A DNA stretch of 64,000 nt from Chloroflexota bacterium (GTDB taxonomy: Bacteria; Chloroflexota; Anaerolineae; Anaerolineales; Villigracilaceae). Under the pieces are notes generated by a model that did not search any database, was not told the DNA's origin, and saw nothing but the letters and a program-made list of their open reading frames with translations. The translations under genes and the position numbers were made by a program. Below, one piece after another: positions 53,192 to 61,976 of the stretch (positions are counted from its first letter, which is position 1; every line of letters begins with the position of its first letter). Where the stretch lies: assembly GCA_024224815.1 (NCBI GenBank), contig JAAENC010000128.1, positions 124,001 to 188,000 on the forward strand, read 5' to 3'.

Positions 53192-54115
53192 ATGAAATTA
53201 GAGATTTCAGAAGAAGAAATTTACCGGCATCTGCCTCCAGCCTTGCGTCATTTCACTATTGCACAGATGATTGGGATCGCTTTAGCGGAGGATTTATCTG
53301 ACGATGGAATCTTGGATTTAACGGAAGCAAACCTCCCATTCAGGGATGTGACGAGCGCATCCACACTTGACCCAAATTTGCTTCTGCATGGACGCATCAC
53401 TGCTAAAGAAAAGGGGATCGTTGCCGGTCTTCCCATCGCCGCTCTCATCTTTCACTTGGTCGATTCTAAAATCAAATTCACGCCCCTCGTTGAAGACGGG
53501 CAATCTGTGGATGAAAAAACCGTGCTCGCAGAAGTTTCCGGTGCAGGCCCAGCTATGCTGGCTGCCGAGCGGACGGCGCTCAATTTTTTGGGGCGGATGT
53601 CTGGCGTGGCGACGCTAACACAAAAATTTATTAAGGCTGTCGCGGGTACACGCGCAGTAATTTTGGACACACGGAAAACTGCGCCTGGCTTACGCGTGAT
53701 CGACAAATATGCCGTGCTGATGGGGGGCGGGGAAAATCATCGGATGGGTTTGCACGATATGGTGCTGATCAAAGATAATCATATTGATGGCGCAGGCGGA
53801 ATTTCGGCAGCAGTTGCAGGCGTGCGAGAGAAGTTTGGCGGGAAATATCCTATTGAAGTTGAAGTGAAAGATTTGGGCGAACTCGCTGAAGCCCTTGCCC
53901 AAAAGCCCGACCGTATTATGCTCGATAATATGAGCCTTAAAATGATGCGCGAAGCCGTTGAAATTACAGCAGGGAGCGTGAAGCTCGAAGCATCGGGCAA
54001 TGTTTCTCTTGAGCGTTTACGCGCTATCGCCGAAACCGGCGTGGATTATATTTCTGTGGGTGCGCTGACGCACTCTGCGCCTGTTTTTGACGTTAGTATG
54101 AGAATGGTGGAATAA
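53192..54115 (+). CDS. nadC: Nicotinate-nucleotide pyrophosphorylase (carboxylating)
   Basis: Turns quinolinate and PRPP into nicotinate mononucleotide, third step of de novo NAD synthesis. The 307-residue protein has GRITAKEKGIVAGLPIAALI, AERTALNFLGRMSGVATLTQ, ILDTRKTAPGLRVIDKYAVL with the quinolinate-binding Arg and Lys residues, GGGENHRMGLHDMVLIKDNH, and EVEVKDLGELAEAL. The frame is open to 53117, but the promoter and AAAGG favour the ATG at 53192. nadA follows after a repeat, then an unknown gene and nadB: the whole route from aspartate to NaMN is in one stretch. Confidence 0.95.
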   Translation: MKLEISEEEIYRHLPPALRHFTIAQMIGIALAEDLSDDGILDLTEANLPFRDVTSASTLDPNLLLHGRITAKEKGIVAGLPIAALIFHLVDSKIKFTPLVEDGQSVDEKTVLAEVSGAGPAMLAAERTALNFLGRMSGVATLTQKFIKAVAGTRAVILDTRKTAPGLRVIDKYAVLMGGGENHRMGLHDMVLIKDNHIDGAGGISAAVAGVREKFGGKYPIEVEVKDLGELAEALAQKPDRIMLDNMSLKMMREAVEITAGSVKLEASGNVSLERLRAIAETGVDYISVGALTHSAPVFDVSMRMVE

Positions 54116-54169
54116 AAACTTTTCTCTTAAGTGAGGGAGAATTGCAAAGAAAAAAATGGGTTGGTATGA

Positions 54170-54276
54170 TTTTGCGAGGTGGTTTCATCGCCGAAGCAAC
54201 CTAATGAAAAATGAGACTGCCACGTCGTACACCCACTATGCAGTGAGTGCGGGCGTGCATGCTCCTCGCAGAGACA
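54170..54276. repeat. Dispersed repeat (copy 2, inverted relative to copy 1)
   Basis: Reading plus strand, TTTTGCGAGG, ATCGCC-AAGCAA, GAGACTGCC-CGTCG and TGCTCCTCGCAG-GAC occur in the same order as on the minus strand of 52888-52977, with about 20 extra bases inserted in the second half. The unit lies between nadC and nadA and creates a false in-frame extension of nadA to 54156. Confidence 0.82.
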
Positions 54277-54302
54277 AAATAGTTAGAAAAACGGAGAATC
54301 TT

Positions 54303-55334
54303 ATGTCCTTTGACAACTTTTATGCAGAACTTCACGAAAAACTAAAAAATGTTGTCCCTGAGCCTGAAATTCAGATAAAAGCTGAAATCGCTTGGGAAAT
54401 AAATAAGCTCAAAGCCGAAAAGAATGCTGTCATTTTGGGGCATAATTATATGGAAGCAGCTCTTTTTCATTCGATTCCTGACCATGTCGGTGATTCACTT
54501 GGTTTGAGTCGGATTGCTGCGCAAACGGATAAAGATATTATCCTTTTTTGCGGCGTGAGATTTATGGCAGAGACGGCAAAAATCCTGAACCCCGAAAAGA
54601 CCGTTTTATTGCCCGCTAAAAAGGCTGGCTGTTCACTCGCAGAAAGTATCACTGCGCAGGATGTGCGTAATTTGCGTAAGAAATTCCCCGGTGTGCCTGT
54701 TGTGACTTATGTAAACACCTATGCAGACGTAAAAGCCGAAAGCGATATTTGTTGTACTTCGGGTAATGCCAAAGCCGTCGTCGAATCCTTTAAATCGGAT
54801 ACGATTATTTTCTTGCCGGATGAATATTTGGCAGGAAACGTTGCGCGAGAAACGGGCAAGCATATTATTTTCCCCACCCGCAAATCCGTTGCAGACGATA
54901 CGCTCCTCGACGCTCAAATGATCGGCTGGCACGGACGTTGTGAAGTGCATGAGCAATTTAGCGTCAAAGATATTCAAGATATTCGTGCCCAATACCCTGA
55001 TGTGGCAATTTTGGCGCACCCGGAGTGTAGCCCCGAAGTGGTGGCAGCGTCAGACTATGCAAATAGCACGCAGGCCATGATCCGCTACGTAGAAGAAACG
55101 AATGCACCCCAATATCTGATTCTGACTGAATGCGCGATGGGCGATAATATCGCTGCGGCTAATCCCGAAAAAGAGATGTTGCGTCTTTGTCGAGTGCGTT
55201 GCCCGCATATGAATGAGATCACACTGGAAGATACGCTCGATTCGCTTCAGAATGATCGTTATATTATCGAAGTCCCCGAAGAAATTCGAGTTCGCGCGGT
55301 GAAAGCCGTTCAGCGGATGATTGAGATTGGATAA
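54303..55334 (+). CDS. nadA: Quinolinate synthase
   Basis: Condenses iminoaspartate and dihydroxyacetone phosphate to quinolinate; carries an oxygen-sensitive [4Fe-4S] cluster. The 343-residue protein has AVILGHNYMEAALFHSIPDH, DIILFCGVRFMAETAKILNP (Cys83), HGRCEVHEQF (Cys213), LAHPECSPEVVAASDYANST and RCPHMNEITLEDTLDSL (Cys300); Cys83, 213 and 300 are the likely cluster ligands. Extra Cys such as the CC at 150-151 are also present. GGAG stands before the ATG at 54303; the longer frame to 54156 is inside the repeat. Its stop overlaps the next start (TAATG). Confidence 0.94.
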   Translation: MSFDNFYAELHEKLKNVVPEPEIQIKAEIAWEINKLKAEKNAVILGHNYMEAALFHSIPDHVGDSLGLSRIAAQTDKDIILFCGVRFMAETAKILNPEKTVLLPAKKAGCSLAESITAQDVRNLRKKFPGVPVVTYVNTYADVKAESDICCTSGNAKAVVESFKSDTIIFLPDEYLAGNVARETGKHIIFPTRKSVADDTLLDAQMIGWHGRCEVHEQFSVKDIQDIRAQYPDVAILAHPECSPEVVAASDYANSTQAMIRYVEETNAPQYLILTECAMGDNIAAANPEKEMLRLCRVRCPHMNEITLEDTLDSLQNDRYIIEVPEEIRVRAVKAVQRMIEIG

Positions 55335-55765
55335 TGGTTAATATACGAGATTTAGACGTTTCAGTTGCTTCGCCAAATAACCAACATAAGTTACGACTTT
55401 CTTACGAATCAGAAATTCGTTTTGGGCCTCGCTATTATCAAGCATATCTCGATGAAAGAGTAATGCGGAATAGATTTTTCGGGCATGAATACTTGTGGTC
55501 ACAAGATTCGAGATTGTTAGTGCTGCAAGAATGGTTGTCAATAGATGAGATATCAGGCCCTAGCACATCCCTTTTTATATGTAATACTGAAGAGCTTGTA
55601 TATATATCCAAAAATCACGTGCTTTCAGGATTTATAAAACCTCTTCATTTTGAAAAAACGCTCCTTGTTTTTGAGCGAAGGTGGTATAAAAATTATTGGC
55701 GCACTGGAAAATATGAGCTTGATATATTAGAAATTAAAAATTGGGATAAACTTGAGCTAGGATAA
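55334..55765 (+). CDS. Unknown protein inside the nad operon
   Basis: A 143-residue soluble protein that I do not recognise. It starts with the ATG that overlaps the nadA stop and has the stretches KLRLSYESEIRFGPRYYQAY, HEYLWSQDSRLLVLQEWLS and VFERRWYKNYWRTGKYELD, rich in Tyr, Trp and Arg, with a predicted mostly beta structure. Such sequences (SQDSRLLVLQEWL…) recall small immunity-like or carbohydrate-binding-like proteins of unknown role. A+T content is higher than in its neighbours, so a later insertion into the operon is possible. Confidence 0.65.
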   Translation: MVNIRDLDVSVASPNNQHKLRLSYESEIRFGPRYYQAYLDERVMRNRFFGHEYLWSQDSRLLVLQEWLSIDEISGPSTSLFICNTEELVYISKNHVLSGFIKPLHFEKTLLVFERRWYKNYWRTGKYELDILEIKNWDKLELG

Positions 55766-55801
55766 ATACGCTCGTTCACGCTCTCTTTCAGGAACAAATT
55801 C

Positions 55802-57376
55802 ATGCAAACAAACACCCTCGTTATCGGCAGTGGTATCGCTGGAGCAACGGCCGCCTTGCGGTTAAGTGCGGATAGCCAACGCCAAATCACACTTATTACG
55901 CGTGCGAAAAAAGCAACTAATACCAACTCCCAATACGCACAGGGCGGTATCGTTGGGCGCGGCGATGATGATGCGCCAAATATCCTGCAAGAGGATATTT
56001 TAAACGCCGGAGATGGCATTTGCTACCCGCCAGCCGTTAAAATTCTCGCAGATGATGGTCCTGACCTCCTGTGCGAAATATTGATCGAGCAAGCAAATAT
56101 TCAATTTGATGAGAAGGAAAGTGGGGGATTGGCATACGGTCTTGAAGCGGCTCATTCCAAACGACGTATTTTACACGTCGGTGATAGGACGGGCAAAGCG
56201 ATCATGGTTGCTCTACTGTGCGAGATAGAGCGTAGACCGAATATTAAGATCCTTACCGAGCATACTGCTGTTGATCTGATCACCTTTCCCCATCACGCGC
56301 GTGATCCTTTGGCCACCTACCAGCTGCCAATTTGTCATGGGGCTTATGTTTACGATCGTGCAAAGCGTAAAGTCATCCGTATTTTGGCAAATCAAACAAT
56401 TCTTGCGAGTGGTGGTTTGGGGCAAATTTTCCTTAATACCACAAATCCCAATGGCGCACGTGGCGATGGATTAGCCATGGCCTACCGTGCAGGTGCGCGC
56501 GTTGCAAACGCCGAATATGTCCAATTTCATCCCACCGCCATGCACATGACAGGCGCAACAAAATTTCTTATCAGCGAAGCTGTGCGCGGCGAAGGCGCTG
56601 TGCTGCTCACGCCTGAAGGCGAGCCTTTTATGGAGCGTCATTCCCCAAAATGGAAAGACCTTGCCCCGCGCGACATCGTTGCACGCGCTATTTATTGGGA
56701 GATGCTCGAAAACGATTATCCCTACGTTTTGCTCGATATTGCCACACACAAAAAAGCAGATGCTATAAAAAAACGTTTCCCACAGATTTACGAACGCTGT
56801 CTAAAAATGGATATAGATATTACTCGGCGTCCCATCCCGGTTGTGCCTGCCGCGCATTATTTTTGCGGCGGTGTGCTGGTAGACCAATGGGGACGTAGCT
56901 CGATTAACGGATTATATGCGATCGGAGAAGTCTCCTGCACCGGCGCTCATGGCGCAAATAGGTTAGCCAGCACATCGCTACTAGAAGGTTTGGTCTGGGG
57001 AGATCGCTCCGCACGGCACATACGTGAACTTGAGCCTGCCTCCGTTGTGGATGAATCTGCCGTCCCCGAATGGGATATTTCAGACGCTTTCTACGATACA
57101 GACCCCACTCTGATTCAGGGCGATATGAAAACAATTCGCAATCTAATGTGGCACTATGTCGGTTTGGTGCGCAGCCATTATCGCCTTAATCGCGCCCTAC
57201 GAGAGTTACATCATCTACGGCGTGAAATTGAAGGTTTCTACCGTAAATCTCTCCTTACAGATAGACTCATCGGTCTGCGCAACAGCGTACAGGCAGCCCT
57301 TATCGTTGCTGATGCTGCCCGAAAAAATACGGTTAGCCGCGGCTGTCATTATCGAGAAGAAAAATTGCCGAATTAA
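55802..57376 (+). CDS. nadB: L-Aspartate oxidase
   Basis: Oxidises aspartate to iminoaspartate with FAD, the first step of NAD synthesis; uses oxygen or fumarate. The 524-residue protein has the FAD motif TLVIGSGIAGATAALRLSAD, QYAQGGIVG, LGLEAAHSKRRILHVGDRTG-like (GLEAAHSKRRILHVGD), and the active-site region EYVQFHPTAMHMTGATKFLI, followed by SEAVRGEGAVLL. The second FAD stretch is VSCTGAHGANRLASTSLLEG. AGGA precedes the ATG. It closes the nad group; a perfect terminator follows. Confidence 0.95.
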   Translation: MQTNTLVIGSGIAGATAALRLSADSQRQITLITRAKKATNTNSQYAQGGIVGRGDDDAPNILQEDILNAGDGICYPPAVKILADDGPDLLCEILIEQANIQFDEKESGGLAYGLEAAHSKRRILHVGDRTGKAIMVALLCEIERRPNIKILTEHTAVDLITFPHHARDPLATYQLPICHGAYVYDRAKRKVIRILANQTILASGGLGQIFLNTTNPNGARGDGLAMAYRAGARVANAEYVQFHPTAMHMTGATKFLISEAVRGEGAVLLTPEGEPFMERHSPKWKDLAPRDIVARAIYWEMLENDYPYVLLDIATHKKADAIKKRFPQIYERCLKMDIDITRRPIPVVPAAHYFCGGVLVDQWGRSSINGLYAIGEVSCTGAHGANRLASTSLLEGLVWGDRSARHIRELEPASVVDESAVPEWDISDAFYDTDPTLIQGDMKTIRNLMWHYVGLVRSHYRLNRALRELHHLRREIEGFYRKSLLTDRLIGLRNSVQAALIVADAARKNTVSRGCHYREEKLPN

Positions 57377-57379
57377 AAG

Positions 57380-57411
57380 AAAATGCCTCGCGAAATTTCG
57401 CGAGGCATTTT
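57380..57411. terminator. Strong bidirectional terminator
   Basis: AAAATGCCTCGCGAAA (57380-57395) and its exact complement (57396-57411) form a perfect 32-base palindrome ending in T. It lies four bases behind nadB and 15 bases before the end of the convergent gene at 57427, and serves both. Confidence 0.9.
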
Positions 57412-57426
57412 GCTTCTTTTATTACT

Positions 57427-58695
57427 TTACGCTACTTCGATTTTTATTTTATCTGAAACAGGCGTAACCTTTGGCTGCTGTTGATCTGCCTCTTCATTCT
57501 CTTCTTTCACTTTCTCTACATGCTCAGCTGTCGCCAAGAGCGTATATGTGCCTTTTTCGTTGCCTTCAAATTCGTAAGTTGCACTATCACTAAGATTGTT
57601 ATTCTCACTGCCAATAACTTCCCATTTTGCTTTCGCAGGATCAATTTCTTCCATTTTTGTCTCAAGTGATAGAGTGATTTTGTCTCCTTTTTTAATCTCT
57701 ATATCTCCGTCTTTGATTCTAATGGCCTTCAAGGTCATCTTATCAAAAGATGTAGACGCAGGTTCAGCTCTAAGAGATGCTCGAATAATCACTTCCTGCT
57801 CATCAGCGGCTATAGAGTTTGGTGCCTGATAGGTCCCTTTTTCGGGATTCATTTCTCCTACAGTAGCAGACCAAAGAACTTCCATAGGCGGGGTCGTTGT
57901 AAAAGCATGGGTACTATTGAGCAAAATACTTTTCGGTCCCGGAATGACCAACTCAAAGCCTTCTTCGGCCAATGCCCAAGCCCGTGTAAACAGGGATTTT
58001 GCGATGACGTCGAGTTGTTTTCTTGCTACACGACCATAGAAGCCGAGTACAAAGGCAATGCCGATCATTGCATAGGGACCAATTTTACTAAAGTCAATGG
58101 CCACACCAGTCGTTTCAGCATCTCCAAAATTAATATTAAGGTTGGCCAGAAACCACATCACTACAAGTGCCAAGATCGGTGCTTTTAAGAAAGTGCTGGC
58201 ATACCAGTAGGTATATTTCTTAAAGTCTGCTTTATCGCCATCCTCCTCTTTCTTTTTAATCTTTGGATAATAGGTAGCGATCTGACCAATCAAATATACA
58301 GAAGCCCCTGTCAGGGCAGCAAATACCCAAGCAAGATATCGAAAAGTAGCAAGTTTAGCAAGCAAGCTTTTTGCCGTAGTTTCTTTATCTACTTCATTTT
58401 TATATTTTTTTGGAACAAGATTTTCAGCTTCTGCTTTTATTTCGCTAACCTTTACGACAGTAGGGTCTTTGGGGTCTTCAGGGTCAGTTGCTGTACTTAA
58501 AAGTTCAGAAGCTTCTTTTTCTAGCGCAACTGCATCTTGTAAAAGAGAAGCCTCGGTTGATAGATTTCTAAGTCCAGGTGCCCATTGAAAAGTAATTGCA
58601 GCTGTCCCTGCAAATGAAAAAAGCAAAGCTATAACTAACCGTTTGAAAATCTCTTTTGCGTGTTTCTGTTGTTTTTTTTGATATTTCGTACTCAT
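57427..58695 (-). CDS. Membrane protein with C-terminal beta domains, unknown
   Basis: A 422-residue protein. A basic start and a helix (LVIALLFSFAGTAAITFQW) lead to a charged helical region (SELLSTATDPEDPKDPTVVK …), three more hydrophobic segments (RYLAWVFAALTGASVYLIG, TFLKAPILALVVMWFLANL, YAMIGIAFVLGFYGRVARK), and a C-terminal half of about 200 residues that looks like two Ig-like beta domains (TTTPPMEVLWSATVGEMNPE; AKWEVIGSENNNLSDSATYE). AFVLGFYGRVARKQLDVIAK parallels AFLLGHYRRVALKIPIVIKN in the gene next upstream. No family recognised. GGAG precedes the ATG. Confidence 0.75.
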   Translation of the reverse strand: MSTKYQKKQQKHAKEIFKRLVIALLFSFAGTAAITFQWAPGLRNLSTEASLLQDAVALEKEASELLSTATDPEDPKDPTVVKVSEIKAEAENLVPKKYKNEVDKETTAKSLLAKLATFRYLAWVFAALTGASVYLIGQIATYYPKIKKKEEDGDKADFKKYTYWYASTFLKAPILALVVMWFLANLNINFGDAETTGVAIDFSKIGPYAMIGIAFVLGFYGRVARKQLDVIAKSLFTRAWALAEEGFELVIPGPKSILLNSTHAFTTTPPMEVLWSATVGEMNPEKGTYQAPNSIAADEQEVIIRASLRAEPASTSFDKMTLKAIRIKDGDIEIKKGDKITLSLETKMEEIDPAKAKWEVIGSENNNLSDSATYEFEGNEKGTYTLLATAEHVEKVKEENEEADQQQPKVTPVSDKIKIEVA

Positions 58696-58723
58696 AGTTT
58701 TCTCCTAAGGCATATTTGCTTCA

Positions 58724-59248
58724 TTAGTCTTTCCTGGCATTATCAAGACCAAGAATCTCCCCGAAACCCCTTAAGAATGTATCCAAATGATATTTAGCAA
58801 ATCCTTTATCCTCCTTAGCCCCAAAATTCTTTCTTATTAAATTTTTGATAACGATTGGTATTTTTAATGCTACACGGCGATAATGCCCCAATAAAAAAGC
58901 CACGCTTGCTAAAAATATAAGCGGGCTTTCTTTCAAATTAAGTACAAGGCCATAATCATCTAGCTTCGAAGGAGGGAGTTTTATCGACACATGCCAAAGC
59001 AGGGTCAGGAATATATATTCGATAAGAAATGCCCAAAACTCAGACCGTAGGCTGTGATATTTGATATCCTCTTCTAATCGTATGAGAATGCCTATTAAAA
59101 GCCAAATAAATAAATGAAGAAAAATGTCTGGGCTTGTTGCCTTTTCTTGAAAACCGTTATTTCCAACTGCAAACCACCCCCAAAGAACAAGTGCAACAGC
59201 AATTATCCCCCAAATAAGCCAAGTTTTATTTTTTAGCTTCTTTACCAT
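58724..59248 (-). CDS. Membrane protein, unknown, related to its neighbour
   Basis: A 174-residue protein with four hydrophobic segments (TWLIWGIIAVALVLWGWFAV, IFLHLFIWLLIGILIRL, FWAFLIEYIFLTLLWHVSI, PLIFLASVAFLLGHYRR). The last runs into RVALKIPIVIKNLIRKNF, which matches in position and type a stretch of the 422-residue protein encoded next to it; both follow with an acidic, GF-containing tail (KEDKGFAKY / ALAEEGFEL). The two may be partners. It ends 28 bases before the neighbour's start. Function unknown. Confidence 0.72.
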   Translation of the reverse strand: MVKKLKNKTWLIWGIIAVALVLWGWFAVGNNGFQEKATSPDIFLHLFIWLLIGILIRLEEDIKYHSLRSEFWAFLIEYIFLTLLWHVSIKLPPSKLDDYGLVLNLKESPLIFLASVAFLLGHYRRVALKIPIVIKNLIRKNFGAKEDKGFAKYHLDTFLRGFGEILGLDNARKD

Positions 59249-59361
59249 CAGGCCCCGCCAACCTATCCAGAACAGAATCCACTATAAATATCATAGCAAA
59301 AAAAATATTGGCTTACAAATTTTCTCACAAGGCTGAGCGCTTTTTATCCCTGAGTAACATT

Positions 59362-60600
59362 TTAGACACTGCCTAATTCAAAATAGAAAGTGCTGCCTTT
59401 TCCTTCTCTGCTTTCTGCCCAAATTTTGCCCTCGTGTGCTTCTATTAGATGTTTCGAGATGGATAATCCCAGTCCTGTGCCGCCGCTTCTGCGGGATGGG
59501 TCGGCTTTGTAGAATCGTTCAAAGATGCGGGGGAGATCGTTCGCCGGGATGCCAATTCCCGAATCTGAAATAGCGAAGCGGATTAAACGGGAGCCAGCTT
59601 CGGCTGAGAGCGTCACCGTTCCGCCCGTGGATGTAAACTTGATTCCGTTATGGATAAGGTTTACCAGTACCTGCTCGATTCTTGCTATATCCGCTTGGAC
59701 ACTGGGCAGCTCACTTTTGCAAGATAGCGCTAAAGTGACATCTGCACGCTCGGCTTGCATTTTCATTCTATCCATTGCACGTTGCAAGATTTTTTGTGGT
59801 GTGCTTTCCTGCAAATTTAATTTGATCTGCCCCGATTCGATGCGTGAAAGATCGAGCAATTCTTGTGCCATTTGAGTGAGTGCATCTACTTCGGTTTCGA
59901 TGCGGCTTAAAAAAGCTTGGGCGGCGGGAGGGTCGTCGAGTGCGCCATCTTGCAGGGTTTCGGTGAGCGCGCGTAGGGAGGCAAGGGGCGTGCGGAGTTC
60001 GTGTGAGAGGTTGCTAATAAAATCGCGGCGCACTCTTTCAAGCCGACGCAGGTTTGTTAAGTCTTGAATGATGAGCAAAATTTCTTTGGGGCTATATTGG
60101 TCTGGGATGGCGATAATTTGAAAAAAACGCTGGTAGCGTGAGATTTCAATTATTTCGTTTTGAATTTTCCCGCTTTTTTTTGCTTTTTGCCAAAGCTGTA
60201 TCATTTCGTGATGGCGGAGCGTTTCTGAGACGGTATAGCCGATGATTTTTTCTGTGCTTTTTTCGAGCAGACGAGCGGCGGCAGGGTTCACAAATTGGAT
60301 GCGATTTTGTGTGTCGGCGATCATGATCCCATCGGGGATTTGCTCAAGAATGCCGGAGAGTTTGCTTTGCTCGCTTTTAGCATCATCTATTTCAGTGTGG
60401 AGACGTTTTTGCAGCGCAGCAACGGCGTTAGAGAGATCCTCTAAACGGGGGAGGTCTTGGGGGAGCTTTTCTTTATCTGTGTTGCGGATTCTTTCGGTGA
60501 GTGAGCGGATTTGTTTTTTGAGTGTGTAGTTTCGCCATGCAAGAAAGAGGGTGATAGCTAAAAGTGTGACGAGAAGAACGTAGATGAAAGAGGAGGGCAT
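59362..60600 (-). CDS. phoR: Phosphate-regulon sensor histidine kinase
   Basis: A 412-residue membrane kinase. One N-terminal helix (FIYVLLVTLLAITLFLAW), a coiled coil, a PAS domain (GILEQIPDGIMIADTQNRIQ), the phospho-acceptor box FISNLSHELRTPLASLRALT, and the ATPase part with NLIHNGIKFTSTGG, DSGIGIPANDLPRIFERFYK and GGTGLGLSISKHLIEAHEGK. The single-helix plus PAS form is the PhoR type. Start: ATG at 60600 is favoured; a GTG at 60633 would overlap phoB by 23 bases. It follows phoB directly and both lie behind pstCAB, so it should sense phosphate through PhoU. Confidence 0.9.
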   Translation of the reverse strand: MPSSFIYVLLVTLLAITLFLAWRNYTLKKQIRSLTERIRNTDKEKLPQDLPRLEDLSNAVAALQKRLHTEIDDAKSEQSKLSGILEQIPDGIMIADTQNRIQFVNPAAARLLEKSTEKIIGYTVSETLRHHEMIQLWQKAKKSGKIQNEIIEISRYQRFFQIIAIPDQYSPKEILLIIQDLTNLRRLERVRRDFISNLSHELRTPLASLRALTETLQDGALDDPPAAQAFLSRIETEVDALTQMAQELLDLSRIESGQIKLNLQESTPQKILQRAMDRMKMQAERADVTLALSCKSELPSVQADIARIEQVLVNLIHNGIKFTSTGGTVTLSAEAGSRLIRFAISDSGIGIPANDLPRIFERFYKADPSRRSGGTGLGLSISKHLIEAHEGKIWAESREGKGSTFYFELGSV

Positions 60601-60610
60601 TAGGAATGAT

Positions 60611-61321
60611 TTAACCTTCAAACCTATATCCACCGCCGCGCACGGTGATAATCCGTTTAGGCTTGGATGGATCGTCTTCTATCTTTTTGCGCAGCCAGCG
60701 GATGTGAACATCTACCGTGCGAGAGTCGCCGATATAGTTCCAGCCCCAAACACGTTCGAGGATGAGGCTACGTGAGAGCATTTGTCCGCGATGTTCGGCA
60801 AAGAAAAGAAGGAGTTCGTATTCTTTTGGTTTTAGGGAGAGGGCTTTGTTGTGCAGCGTGATTTCATGACGCGTTGTGTTGATGACGAGTTCGCCGAAGT
60901 TTAGGGTTTCTTGGGGGGCGTTTTTTTCTGCGTATTTTTCTATCTCTTTTTTGTGCAAACGCGAACGGCGCAGTTGTGCTTTAACGCGTGCCATCAATTC
61001 ACGCATGGAGAATGGTTTTGCTAAATAATCATCTGCGCCCATTTCCAGCCCAACAACGCGGTCAATTTCATCGTCTCGGGCGGTAAGCATGATGATGGGG
61101 ATATTCATCTCTCTGCGCAGAATGCGCGTAATCTCGAATCCGTCGAGGCCGGGCAACATGATGTCGAGCAGGAGCAAGTTTGGGTTTAGGGTGCGTGCCG
61201 CTTCGAGGGCGGCGTGTCCGTTGCCTACGATTTCTACTTCATATCCCTGCTTTTTGAGATTGTAGGCAATTGTTTCTTGTAAAGTTGGCTCGTCTTCTAC
61301 AATGAGAATCTTTTCAGTCAT
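60611..61321 (-). CDS. phoB: Phosphate-regulon response regulator, OmpR/PhoB family
   Basis: A 236-residue regulator. The receiver domain starts [20 protein letters not shown], with the acceptor Asp53 in [16 protein letters not shown] and the Lys in [20 protein letters not shown]. The C-terminal winged-helix domain has [39 protein letters not shown] and [20 protein letters not shown] followed by [10 protein letters not shown], the usual end. It is followed by phoR with almost no gap. Likely controls the pst genes upstream. Confidence 0.93.
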   Translation of the reverse strand: MTEKILIVEDEPTLQETIAYNLKKQGYEVEIVGNGHAALEAARTLNPNLLLLDIMLPGLDGFEITRILRREMNIPIIMLTARDDEIDRVVGLEMGADDYLAKPFSMRELMARVKAQLRRSRLHKKEIEKYAEKNAPQETLNFGELVINTTRHEITLHNKALSLKPKEYELLLFFAEHRGQMLSRSLILERVWGWNYIGDSRTVDVHIRWLRKKIEDDPSKPKRIITVRGGGYRFEG

Positions 61322-61360
61322 TGCAGATTATTCCGGTTTTATACAGGAATATAATGAATT

Positions 61361-61948
61361 TCATTTTTTGTTGTCCAATTCTTCTGGATCAGATAAAAAT
61401 ATTTTTATCAAATCACCCTCTTTTAAACCGAAATTACTATTGCCTAAATCTTCTCTAATCGAACGTAAAATAGCATCCATCAAGAACAAAGGTTCGTGGT
61501 TTGATGATGATTCTTTTGAACCTAATCTGAAATTATGCCAAGCTTTAATTGTTTTTGGTGACCCCCAAATAATCAATCCACGATTAAGTTTAAAAAACTT
61601 TTTTTGTAGTTTGTCGGATATATTACTTGGAGTTATTTTTTCTTTTTCTTTATTTTTAACAGAGTTTAATGCATCTTCAAGAATATCCATAAAAACGCCA
61701 TATACTTCAACTTTCTTAGGACGGTGTGCTTCTAGAGTATTCCTGAAGTTGATTTGTCTTTGTGTATACCAATAACCAAAAACAGCAGTTAAGGCAGCAA
61801 CAAATGCAGCTATGATACTTTCATTAATTGAGCTTATTCTATTGAGAAAATTTGAAAGGAGTAAAAAAATTCCATAAGCTACTGCAATAATTATTGCAAT
61901 GGTTATTGTTGTTGTGAAAAATCCCCATATTTTTTTCATAAATCTCAT
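61361..61948 (-). CDS. Two-helix membrane protein inside the pst-pho group, unknown
   Basis: A 195-residue protein: two N-terminal hydrophobic segments (TTTITIAIIIAVAYGIFLLL, then NESIIAAFVAALTAVFGYWY) and then a cytoplasmic, mostly helical part with QRQINFRNTLEAHRPKKVEV, FKLNRGLIIWGSPKTIKAWH and MDAILRSIREDLGNSNFGL. I know this build from small unclassified bacterial proteins, without a role. AGGA precedes the ATG at 61948. It lies between pstB and phoB on the same strand and has higher A+T than the flanking genes, so it may be a later insertion. Confidence 0.75.
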   Translation of the reverse strand: MRFMKKIWGFFTTTITIAIIIAVAYGIFLLLSNFLNRISSINESIIAAFVAALTAVFGYWYTQRQINFRNTLEAHRPKKVEVYGVFMDILEDALNSVKNKEKEKITPSNISDKLQKKFFKLNRGLIIWGSPKTIKAWHNFRLGSKESSSNHEPLFLMDAILRSIREDLGNSNFGLKEGDLIKIFLSDPEELDNKK

Positions 61949-61976
61949 ATGCTTTTCCTGCGTAGATTAAATTAAT

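Noticed and set aside
54156-54302. N-terminal extension of nadA
   Set aside because: It is coded by a dispersed repeat; the family N-terminus and GGAG fit 54303.
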